The notes beneath the pieces are model-generated. The model saw nothing but the letters and a program-made list of their open reading frames with translations. It was not told the origin of the DNA and ran no database searches. The translations under genes were made by a program, and so were the position numbers. DNA of 5,211 bases from Haloquadratum sp. J07HQX50 (GTDB lineage: Archaea; Halobacteriota; Halobacteria; Halobacteriales; Haloferacaceae), in assembly GCA_000416005.1 (NCBI GenBank), contig KE356562.1, positions 1,490,764 to 1,495,974 on the forward strand, given 5' to 3'. Shown here piece by piece: positions 1 to 5,211 of this stretch; position 1 is the first letter of the stretch, and each line of letters begins with the position of its first letter.

Positions 1-890
1 ATACGTGCTTCGTCATCAGCCATTGATTCAATCACTTGGATCACTGCTGAGTGATCATCAGTGCCGTGTCCCATTTGTTCCATACTCTTGTACATCTCAT
101 GTGCAACTTGTGTCTCTGGCATCGGGACACCGTATTTTTGCCCGGCTTCCATTGCGATTCGGAGGTCTTTGTACTGATAGGATGAAAAGAATCCTGGCTC
201 AAAGTCACCTCGGATGACATCTGGCGCGCGCTCACGGAGCGACCAGCATGATGCTGCACCACCACTGATCGCCGAGAGTACTTGTTCTAAGTCTGCTCCA
301 GCTCGGTGAGCCAGCAGTAGCGCCTCTGAGACTGCCTGATGTGTGCATCCAACAACAATCTGATTACAGGCCTTGGTGACCTGCCCGGCACCATGATCAC
401 CAGTGTGTGTTATTGTTTCACCCATCGCACTCAGAATCTCATACACCTCGTCTAACACCGCTGGATCGCCACCGACCATAATCGATAGTGTTGCATCAAT
501 CGCCCCGCCTTCACCCCCACTAATTGGGGCATCAAGCATGTGTGCGCCTTTGTTGTCGATATCTTCAGCGAAAGATTCTGTTGGGCCGGGTGCTATCGTT
601 GACATGTCAATATAGACTTGTCCAGATTCGAGTTCATCTATGAGGCCGTTATCACCGTATAATACAGACTCAACTGCTGCTGTATCCGGGAGTACTGTGA
701 TAATTACCTCCGCGTTGTTTGCAACCTCTGCAGGTGACGCCGCTGCAGTCGCCCCCTGTGTGGCTAACTGCTTAACCGACTCACGAGACCGGTTATGAGC
801 AATGACATCGAATCCAGCACTCATAACATTCTCAGCCATCGGCTTCCCCATAATACCTGTTCCGACAAATCCCACCGTTGGAGACGTCAT
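1..890 (-). CDS. Beta-hydroxyacid dehydrogenase (HIBADH / tartronate semialdehyde reductase family), 3' end cut by window
   Basis: Reverse-strand reading from the ATG at 890-888 stays open for 296 codons to the window edge, so the stop codon is not seen. Family members are usually about 290-300 residues, and the visible C-terminus (DDHSAVIQVIE) resembles the usual family end, so only a few residues are probably missing. Visible features: an N-terminal Rossmann dinucleotide site at residues 7-16 (GFVGTGIMG), DMSTIAP at 95-101, the substrate-binding DAPISGG at 120-126, the catalytic Lys173 in GAGQVTKACNQ, and KDL at 241-243 contacting the cofactor in relatives. Family enzymes reversibly oxidise 3-hydroxyacids such as 3-hydroxyisobutyrate or D-glycerate with NAD(P) in the cytoplasm; the exact substrate is not predictable here. 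The start is supported by a T-rich TATA-like element about 25 bases upstream, which fits a leaderless mRNA. It is transcribed away from the IclR/oxidase genes across a long gap, so it may or may not belong to that pathway. Confidence 0.92.
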   Translation of the reverse strand, partial: MTSPTVGFVGTGIMGKPMAENVMSAGFDVIAHNRSRESVKQLATQGATAAASPAEVANNAEVIITVLPDTAAVESVLYGDNGLIDELESGQVYIDMSTIAPGPTESFAEDIDNKGAHMLDAPISGGEGGAIDATLSIMVGGDPAVLDEVYEILSAMGETITHTGDHGAGQVTKACNQIVVGCTHQAVSEALLLAHRAGADLEQVLSAISGGAASCWSLRERAPDVIRGDFEPGFFSSYQYKDLRIAMEAGQKYGVPMPETQVAHEMYKSMEQMGHGTDDHSAVIQVIESMADDEAR

Positions 891-910
891 ATACCAGTGT
901 CAGGAGCGGG

Positions 911-921
911 AGTAAAAAATC
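911..921 (-). promoter_or_regulatory. TATA-like element for the hydroxyacid dehydrogenase gene
   Basis: On the minus strand the sequence reads AGATTTTTTACT, centred about 25 bases before the ATG at 890. In haloarchaea the TATA centre lies about 25-28 bases before the transcription start, so transcription would begin at or next to the ATG, giving a leaderless mRNA. This is inferred from position and T-richness; the match to the TATA consensus is only moderate. Confidence 0.45.
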
Positions 922-988
922 TACTTCAATGCGGTTTGTGTCTGTCCCAGCATGTCATCTTGCAATTATTGAGGCCACGGTCCTTCAG

Positions 989-1002
989 TCACGACAACGT
1001 GG
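989..1002. promoter_or_regulatory. Candidate operator, TCACGACAACGTGG dyad
   Basis: An imperfect palindrome, TCACG-ACAA-CGTGg, lies about 100 bases upstream of the dehydrogenase ATG and about 80 bases beyond its TATA-like element. The same TCACGA-N3-CGTG pattern recurs at 1643-1656 upstream of the IclR gene. Recurrence upstream of two divergent genes suggests a shared regulator site, but this is inference from only two copies. Confidence 0.3.
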
Positions 1003-1298
1003 TGCTGGCTGTGCCAACGGTGATATCGATTTCAGAGATCTGCGGAGCTCAAACATTGATTCTCGTTGGCAGCCAGAGATGATATTAGTTGATGAGAGGC
1101 GAAACGACGAGTCCCTTCCCAGTTGTATGTTTAATTCTACCTCGGCCGACAGATGTGGTCAACTGAAGATCCAGTCTCTCTCATTGAGATCATGAGGGCG
1201 TAAGCGAAAAAATGTCAAAAGAACATCGTCTATTCGCGTGCCTTGTTTTGTCACATTTTTGTACTAAACGCGAAGTATAAACAAAATTATCAATAATT

Positions 1299-1319
1299 GA
1301 AAGTATAATATATACTTTC
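1299..1319. repeat. Palindromic GAAAGTATA / TATACTTTC dyad with TATA character
   Basis: A perfect 9-base inverted repeat with a 3-base centre (ATA). Each arm reads like an archaeal BRE plus TATA element (GAAA then GTATA), so it could serve as a promoter in both directions. A related GAAGTATA occurs at 1272-1279, and a second small dyad (TCGAGT, six bases, ACTCGA) follows directly at 1318-1335. No convincing gene starts at the expected distance on either strand. Confidence 0.4.
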
Positions 1320-1441
1320 GAGTATATGCACTCGAGACGGCTTGAAAGAAACTTGAGATCAATATCCGCGTATAAGTATAAGATAATATTATATTTAATC
1401 TATATTATATAATGAACGTTATTCACATACATAAAAAATCG

Positions 1442-1479
1442 TGATAACAAACATACCATTGTTATCAGTATTTATCAGT
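1442..1479. promoter_or_regulatory. TGATAACAA-N8-TTGTTATCA dyad plus phased TTATCAGT repeats
   Basis: Positions 1442-1450 and 1459-1467 form a perfect 9-base inverted repeat around an 8-base centre. The right arm is part of TTATCAGT (1462-1469), which is repeated exactly 10 bases later at 1472-1479, about one helical turn away. The arrangement resembles a dimeric regulator site with an extra half-site, or an RNA hairpin. A TATA-like TATTTA (1470-1475) lies at its right side. It is about 280 bases from the IclR start, so the controlled transcript is unknown. Confidence 0.4.
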
Positions 1480-1642
1480 CGTAATATAAAAATCAGCTCA
1501 TGCAGGGATTGATGGCTGTTCGGAAATATCGGATTTATAATAATCATTCTATATCCAGAGAGCACAATATCTACATATATACGACGCGTGCGAATAGGAT
1601 GTGTGTATTTCTTGTTAATTCTATTTCATAATGAGGCTCGCT

Positions 1643-1686
1643 TCACGAATGCGTGATATGTGAAAATACATATATCGAATCACGCA
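1643..1686. promoter_or_regulatory. Compound dyad upstream of the IclR promoter
   Basis: Three overlapping inverted repeats share CGTGA/TCACG half-sites. TCACG-AATG-CGTGA spans 1643-1656. TGCGTGAT (1650-1657) pairs with ATCACGCA (1679-1686). ATATGT (1656-1661) pairs with ACATAT (1668-1673) inside it. The block ends about 27 bases before the TATA box of the IclR gene, a position suited to an activator or autoregulator site. The TCACGA-N3-CGTG core is also found at 989-1002. Which protein binds is inference. Confidence 0.4.
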
Positions 1687-1712
1687 GCGGGTAAATCAAG
1701 CACATCGCTAGC

Positions 1713-1722
1713 ATATTTATAT
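1713..1722 (+). promoter_or_regulatory. TATA box of the IclR gene
   Basis: ATATTTATAT is a strong archaeal TATA element centred about 26 bases upstream of the ATG at 1744. That spacing puts the transcription start on or next to the ATG, predicting a leaderless mRNA. It therefore decides for 1744 rather than the upstream in-frame ATG at 1660, which lies before the TATA box. Confidence 0.65.
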
Positions 1723-1743
1723 CGAAATACAGTACCGTGGTGC

Positions 1744-2511
1744 ATGAAAACAAATTCCGAACCTGATCGGACAGTGAAGACGGCAGAGCGAGTGTTCGAT
1801 ATTCTCGAATATCTTGAACAGGTTGACACAGCGACAATCAGAGACGTTGCCGATCATGTAGAAATTGCCAAAAGCACTGCCTATACCTATCTCGCAACGT
1901 TTGAGAAGCACGAATATATTGCGAAACAAGATGGTGCGTATACGCTCGGATTGAAGTCACTCGAAACAGGAATCATCGCTCGGAAAAACTTGGACATTAC
2001 ATCTGCGGCCGAGTCAACTATTCAGCAGGTAGCTGAAAAGACTGGTGAGACTGTCTGGATAGTCGTTGAAGAACACTCACAGGCAGTGTATTTGCTAAAA
2101 TGTGAGGGAGAGAATGCAGTGCAGACGCGCGGGGAAGTCGGCAAGCGGACGACACTCCATGATATTGCTGCGGGTAAGGCCATCCTCGCACACATGGATG
2201 AAGCAGCGGTGAAAGAAATCATCGAATATCATGGCTTGCCTGCTCGGACGAATCAAACAATCACGAATGCTGATGCGTTATTTGATGAGCTGACGACAGT
2301 TCGAGAGCGTGGGTATGCAGTGAATCGAGGTGAAACAACCGGGAAGCTTCGAGCAGTTGCCAGCCCAATTATCGTTGATGAAACCGTTCATGGCGCAATT
2401 GGTGTCGCTGGCCCGAAGAACCGGCTGAGTGGGGAGCGACTCGAAACAACGCTTCCGAGTATGATTCAGGAAGCGGCTGATACGATTGTCCTCAATCTCA
2501 CCTACAGCTAA
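1744..2511 (+). CDS. IclR-family transcriptional regulator
   Basis: The protein has 255 residues, the normal length for haloarchaeal IclR proteins. Residues about 10-65 form the N-terminal winged helix-turn-helix (TAERVFDILEYL, then TIRDVADHVEIAKSTAYTYL as the HTH, then a wing around DGAYTLG). Residues about 80-250 form the GAF-like effector-binding domain, with family hallmarks DIAAGKAILA (140-149), RGYAVNRGE (189-197) and AVASPIIVDETVHGAIGVAGP (205-224, approximately). IclR proteins act as dimers or tetramers and sense small catabolic intermediates, as repressors or activators of adjacent genes. It precedes the M19-like and oxidase genes on the same strand, making it their likely regulator, and the dyads upstream suggest autoregulation. 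An in-frame ATG at 1660 would add 28 residues with no family similarity, ahead of the TATA box, so I reject it. The effector is unknown. Confidence 0.93.
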   Translation: MKTNSEPDRTVKTAERVFDILEYLEQVDTATIRDVADHVEIAKSTAYTYLATFEKHEYIAKQDGAYTLGLKSLETGIIARKNLDITSAAESTIQQVAEKTGETVWIVVEEHSQAVYLLKCEGENAVQTRGEVGKRTTLHDIAAGKAILAHMDEAAVKEIIEYHGLPARTNQTITNADALFDELTTVRERGYAVNRGETTGKLRAVASPIIVDETVHGAIGVAGPKNRLSGERLETTLPSMIQEAADTIVLNLTYS

Positions 2512-2519
2512 GACATAAA

Positions 2520-2539
2520 ACTGAATCGCTTGTTTCAGT
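2520..2539 (+). terminator. Weak hairpin after the IclR gene
   Basis: ACTGAA (2520-2525) pairs with TTCAGT (2534-2539) around an 8-base loop, nine bases after the stop codon, followed by a moderately T-containing stretch (ATTGTTACT). The stem is short and AT-rich, so it may be only a partial terminator or chance. If it works, the downstream genes need their own promoter. Confidence 0.3.
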
Positions 2540-2653
2540 ATTGTTACTAAACCTAGTGAATCAAAGGTCACCTCTGAAGACGTCTACTCCGAGAACATCT
2601 AAGAGCTGGCATACTCAGCCGACTCGTATCGCTCAGACCGTTGCCAAATTGAT

Positions 2654-2675
2654 ACCAACATCTAAGTTAGTTGGT
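2654..2675. promoter_or_regulatory. ACCAAC-N10-GTTGGT dyad before the M19-like gene
   Basis: A perfect 6-base inverted repeat with a 10-base centre lies 15 bases before the GTG start. The centre (ATCTAAGTTA) is where a leaderless promoter would place its TATA element, although it is a poor TATA match. A protein bound here would overlap the basal promoter, so it is a candidate operator or activator site, possibly for the adjacent IclR regulator. Confidence 0.4.
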
Positions 2676-2690
2676 TTAGGTAAGTGACGT

Positions 2691-3845
2691 GTGAGTTCAA
2701 CTCAGATCATCTTTGATTACGCTGCGTCCGCACCGTGGGAACAGGTCATCTCCTCATACGATGGAATGGACGGACTTGAATCAGATATCGAGTCGATGGT
2801 GGACGATGGGGCAACGAAAGATGAGTGTTGGGAGCGTATCTGGGATCATGAAGTTCGAATGTTCGAATCGAACCAGGCACACCGCGAGCGAGTGCAGGCG
2901 CTCTACACGACTGCTGGAGTGGATATCCTGAGTGTTACGCCGTGGGCACACGAGCAGAGCGTCTCCTCTCTGCACGGGCAGCGTCGCGATCTCGCTCGGT
3001 GGCAATCACGGTTTGACACAGCACCATGGCTACACAAGATCACGACCCCGGAGGATGTTGAGGCCGTTCGCGAGAACGGTGCTGTTGGTGTGATATTAAA
3101 CACGCAGAATCTTGGCGCAGCAACCGACGGCTCACTCAGCGATATCGAGCTGTTGTACAACGACGGTGTTCGGATTTTCCAGCTCACGTATAACGCACAG
3201 AATGTGTTCGGGACAGGGTGCAACGATATTTCTACAGGCGGACTCTCAAAACAAGGGCAAGCGGCAGTCAATCTGATCAATGAACTCGGTGGAATTGTCG
3301 ATATCTCTCACTGTGGGATGCAGACGACGCTTGATACAATCGAGTGCTCTACAGCGCCAGTTGCTGTCACGCATGCTACCTGTCAGTCGGTTCACGATCA
3401 CTACCGGGGAAAATCAGATACGGAACTTGAGCGATTAGCAGAGAACGACGGATACATGGGGATCGTCGCATTACCATGGTTCATTTCGCCGATTGGATCG
3501 CCGACCGCAGTTGAGACATTGATCACACATCTACGTCGTGCCGGTGAGATAGTCGGTGAACAGAATATCGGTATTGGCACTGACTTTTTTCCTGCTGACA
3601 GTCAGTTCCCTCCGTCCTTGGTAGGTTATTATAAACAGTATATTATCGAGAAGGGATTTGACCCAGAGAAGGTAGCCAAGCGAAGTATCGCCGGTGGGCT
3701 GCACGACTTCGAGACGTATACAGACTGGCCACAGCTTGCAGATGCAGTCACTGACACGTTCGGTCACGAGATAGCACAGGGCGTGCTCGGAGAAAATTTC
3801 TTAGCATTTTGGAAACGAGCACGGCGCATACAGTCTGCGGGGTAG
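2691..3845 (+). CDS. Peptidase M19 (renal dipeptidase)-like protein
   Basis: A 384-residue protein with the M19 TIM-barrel pattern. GVRIFQLTYNAQN (159-171) and GLSKQGQAAVNLINELGGIVDISH (184-207, approximately) match the family core. His207 (DISH) and His228 (VTH) correspond to the second zinc site and are 21 residues apart, as in human renal dipeptidase. Arg239 (HYRGKSD) and Asp298 (GIGTDF) match the substrate-binding Arg and catalytic Asp with near-identical spacing. Two usual elements are missing: the N-terminal HxD ligands (FDYAASAPW at 8-16) and the bridging Glu (LNTQN at 136-140 replaces the usual EG). I recall a subfamily with QN here and no HxD, including members in bacterial betaine-catabolism clusters, so this is probably a natural variant. 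It may hydrolyse an amide or lactam, or do something else. The GTG start follows an in-frame TGA at 2685; the next ATG (2766) would remove the conserved FDYAASAPW region. There is no signal peptide or membrane segment, so it is cytoplasmic. Confidence 0.87.
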   Translation: MSSTQIIFDYAASAPWEQVISSYDGMDGLESDIESMVDDGATKDECWERIWDHEVRMFESNQAHRERVQALYTTAGVDILSVTPWAHEQSVSSLHGQRRDLARWQSRFDTAPWLHKITTPEDVEAVRENGAVGVILNTQNLGAATDGSLSDIELLYNDGVRIFQLTYNAQNVFGTGCNDISTGGLSKQGQAAVNLINELGGIVDISHCGMQTTLDTIECSTAPVAVTHATCQSVHDHYRGKSDTELERLAENDGYMGIVALPWFISPIGSPTAVETLITHLRRAGEIVGEQNIGIGTDFFPADSQFPPSLVGYYKQYIIEKGFDPEKVAKRSIAGGLHDFETYTDWPQLADAVTDTFGHEIAQGVLGENFLAFWKRARRIQSAG

Positions 3846-3930
3846 TTGCTCGCTGTGATATGAGTCTCGTTAGAAAATGAATTCATCAGCGAAAAACAAT
3901 TGACCGACAGAATTCAACAGCAGTGTATCG

Positions 3931-5070
3931 ATGACAGACACAGCATACGATGTGATCGTTATCGGGGTTGGTGGGATGGGGAGTGCAGCGGCGTATCACC
4001 TTTCAGAAATGGGCGTGGACACCTTGGGGATCGAACGGTACGATATCCCACATAGTATGGGTTCCTCGCATGGAGTTACGCGAATTATCAGACGCGGTCA
4101 GTATGAGCACCCAAGCTACTCACCGCTCGTGGATGCAGCGTATGATCGCTGGCGTGCACTCGAGGACACTACCGGTCGAGATTTACTCCATATCACCGGC
4201 GGAATTGACGCTGGTCCACCTGATAGCGATATTTTCACGGGATCGCGTACAGCCTGCGAGCAACACGATATCGAGCACTCGGTATTGGATGCAGCAACGG
4301 TCAACGAGCGTTTTCCTGGATATGAGTTCCCAGAGCATCATCAGGCAGTATATCAGCCTGAGAGTGGGTTCCTTGTTCCAGAACAATGTATCATTGCACA
4401 TGTTGAAGCCGCTCAGGAGAACGGTGCAGTGATCAGAGCACGCGAGACAGTCGAGTCAGTCAGCGATACAGGCGGTGACGAGGTAGCTGTTGAGACTAAT
4501 AGAGAGAATTATACCGCCGAGCAGGTGATCGTGACGGCAGGGGCGTGGGCACAAAAAATCTATCCAGCACTACAGTCACACCTTACTCCCGTCCGGCAGG
4601 TGCTTGGGTGGTTTCAACCTGAGACAGTCAGCTGGTTCGAACCGGAAGCATTCCCTATTTTCGTCCACGAGACGGCGACAGAACACTACTATGGATTTCC
4701 AATCTATGATGTTCCAGGATTCAAACTTGGTAAGTTCAACCATCGTAACCAGACTGTCGACCCAGAGACGATGAATCGGAGTCCAACACAGACTGATGAA
4801 TCGGTGCTTCGCTCTTATGTTGAGACATATTTTCCAGATGCTGCCGGCCCGACCATGCAACTCGCGACGTGTCTCTTCACCAATACACCCGATAACCACT
4901 TTATTATCGACTCATTTCCCACACATCCACGGGTAACTGTTGGAGTTGGATTCTCCGGTCATGGCTTCAAATTTGCAAGTGTGATTGGCGAGATTCTTGC
5001 CTCTCTAAGCATGAACCAATCACATCCATATGACATTGACCTCTTCAGGATTGACCGACTACGGGAGTGA
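3931..5070 (+). CDS. FAD-dependent oxidase, monomeric sarcosine oxidase / N-methyltryptophan oxidase family
   Basis: A 379-residue protein, close to the usual 370-390. An N-terminal Rossmann FAD site spans residues 8-24 (VIVIGVGGMGSAAAYHL) with Glu35 for ribose. SSHGVTRIIRR (45-55) supplies His47, Arg51 and Arg54, equivalent to MSOX His45, Arg49 and Arg52. Lys265 in FKLG matches the oxygen-activating Lys. Cys314 in ATCLFTNTPDNHFIID is the expected covalent flavin attachment site. Lys347 in GFSGHGFKF is the substrate-carboxylate ligand. The enzyme should oxidise the C-N bond of a secondary or N-methyl amino acid, reducing O2 to peroxide and releasing an aldehyde (formaldehyde if the substrate is N-methylated). 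The Phe316 replacement of MSOX Tyr317 and the loss of MSOX His269 (KFNH after KLG) suggest a substrate other than sarcosine. It follows the M19-like gene after 85 bases with no clear promoter, so cotranscription is likely. The last residues (LFRIDRLRE) are the normal family C-terminus. Confidence 0.92.
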   Translation: MTDTAYDVIVIGVGGMGSAAAYHLSEMGVDTLGIERYDIPHSMGSSHGVTRIIRRGQYEHPSYSPLVDAAYDRWRALEDTTGRDLLHITGGIDAGPPDSDIFTGSRTACEQHDIEHSVLDAATVNERFPGYEFPEHHQAVYQPESGFLVPEQCIIAHVEAAQENGAVIRARETVESVSDTGGDEVAVETNRENYTAEQVIVTAGAWAQKIYPALQSHLTPVRQVLGWFQPETVSWFEPEAFPIFVHETATEHYYGFPIYDVPGFKLGKFNHRNQTVDPETMNRSPTQTDESVLRSYVETYFPDAAGPTMQLATCLFTNTPDNHFIIDSFPTHPRVTVGVGFSGHGFKFASVIGEILASLSMNQSHPYDIDLFRIDRLRE

Positions 5071-5211
5071 TCTGGTTGTCGGGTCAGGCTCTACAGCTGG
5101 GCACGCACTCATTACGAATGATGAGGCAGATGCGGTTTCATTCACTGGGTCGACAGAGACAGGTCAGTATATTGCAGAGACGGTCTCCCAGCGTGGCGCT
5201 CCAATCCAAAC
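5030..5211 (+). pseudogene. 5'-truncated aldehyde dehydrogenase, running off the window
   Basis: In the frame +1 relative to the oxidase, the DNA encodes typical NAD(P)-dependent aldehyde dehydrogenase sequence: LVVGSGSTAGHALI, then DEADAVSFTGSTETGQYIAE, then RGAPIQ at the edge. FTGST is the family's conserved cofactor-site motif; the catalytic Glu and Cys would lie beyond the window. Similarity begins around 5045 (SGLTDYGSDLVVGSGS resembles AGLPDGVxNLVVGSGS), which corresponds to about residue 195-200 of a normal 480-500 residue enzyme. The N-terminal part, including the PWNFP region, is absent. A TGA at 5012 closes the frame upstream and an ATG at 5030 is the only in-window start, overlapping the oxidase by 41 bases. 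It is probably a remnant left by deletion or rearrangement, though an assembly error is possible. Intact relatives include ketoglutarate-semialdehyde dehydrogenases, and such an enzyme would fit downstream of an amine oxidase. Confidence 0.72.

Larger units (their letters stand above)
922..1712. other. Long intergenic gap without a supportable gene
   Basis: No recognisable protein is encoded on either strand. From about 922 to 1200 the base composition resembles the flanking genes and one plus-strand frame is open (878-1195), but its translation is Arg/Ser-rich, matches no family I know and overlaps the start of the dehydrogenase gene on the other strand. This part could be decayed coding DNA. 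From about 1200 to 1712 the sequence is strongly AT-rich, with many TATA-like strings and several inverted repeats (annotated separately). Small frames such as 1326-1412 (28 aa) and 1500-1631 (43 aa) are basic, unlike the acidic haloarchaeal neighbours. The stretch holds the upstream regions of both divergent genes and may also contain an unrecognised small RNA. Confidence 0.6.

Noticed and set aside
878..1195. 105-codon plus-strand open frame
   Set aside because: It is Arg/Ser-rich with no recognisable motif, overlaps the 5' end of the well-supported minus-strand dehydrogenase, and has no promoter at its start.
1326..1412. 28-aa frame after the palindromic TATA element
   Set aside because: It is basic and low-complexity in AT-rich DNA, and the TATA-to-ATG spacing (about 18 bases) is too short for a leaderless start.
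1500..1631. 43-aa frame with a TATTTA element about 25 bases upstream
   Set aside because: Promoter spacing is attractive, but the peptide is strongly basic, unlike the acidic neighbours, and matches no family; kept only as part of the dyad finding.
1660..1743. Upstream in-frame ATG extending the IclR protein by 28 residues
   Set aside because: The TATA box at 1713-1722 lies inside this extension and points to a start at 1744; the extra residues match nothing in the family.
891..1743. CRISPR array, tRNA or insertion sequence in the gap
   Set aside because: No regularly spaced identical repeats, no tRNA-like fold, no transposase similarity and no terminal inverted repeats with target duplications were found by eye.
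3877..3886. ATGAATTCAT palindrome in the spacer before the oxidase
   Set aside because: Only ten bases, isolated and without a TATA element at the right distance; expected by chance in AT-rich spacer.
4116..4899. Minus-strand open frames inside the oxidase gene
   Set aside because: They are antisense shadows of a clearly conserved flavoenzyme and carry no motifs of their own.

Overview
The window looks like chromosomal DNA from a haloarchaeon of moderate rather than high GC content; Haloquadratum-like is my best guess. The reasons are Asp/Glu-rich predicted proteins, archaeal TATA-like boxes about 25 bases before start codons (typical of leaderless mRNAs), no clear Shine-Dalgarno sites, and a very AT-rich intergenic stretch. 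The lineage is inferred from style, not from a search.

Layout: (1) 1-890, minus strand: a beta-hydroxyacid dehydrogenase (3-hydroxyisobutyrate dehydrogenase / tartronate semialdehyde reductase family), cut by the left window edge close to its natural C-terminus. (2) 891-1743: a long gap with no supportable gene. It is of mixed composition up to about 1200, then strongly AT-rich, and carries several good inverted repeats plus the outward-facing promoters of the flanking genes. (3) 1744-2511, plus strand: an IclR-family regulator, probably translated from a leaderless mRNA. (4) 2512-2690: a short spacer with a weak hairpin and an ACCAAC/GTTGGT dyad. (5) 2691-3845: a peptidase M19 (renal dipeptidase)-like protein with only part of the family's metal site. 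(6) 3931-5070: a monomeric sarcosine oxidase / N-methyltryptophan oxidase-type flavoenzyme. (7) 5030-5211: the interior of an aldehyde dehydrogenase that begins abruptly, overlapping the oxidase stop codon in another frame and lacking about the first 190-200 residues.

The genes read as a small catabolic neighbourhood: an IclR regulator, a possible amide/peptide-type hydrolase, a flavin oxidase for an N-methyl or secondary amino acid, an aldehyde dehydrogenase (apparently broken here), and a divergent hydroxyacid dehydrogenase. A plausible role is breakdown of an N-modified amino acid or small amide, with the IclR protein sensing a substrate or intermediate. The substrate cannot be read from the sequence. 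The most notable points are the aldehyde dehydrogenase junction, the M19-like protein without the usual HxD and Glu metal ligands, and a TCACGA-N3-CGTG motif shared by the two divergent upstream regions.
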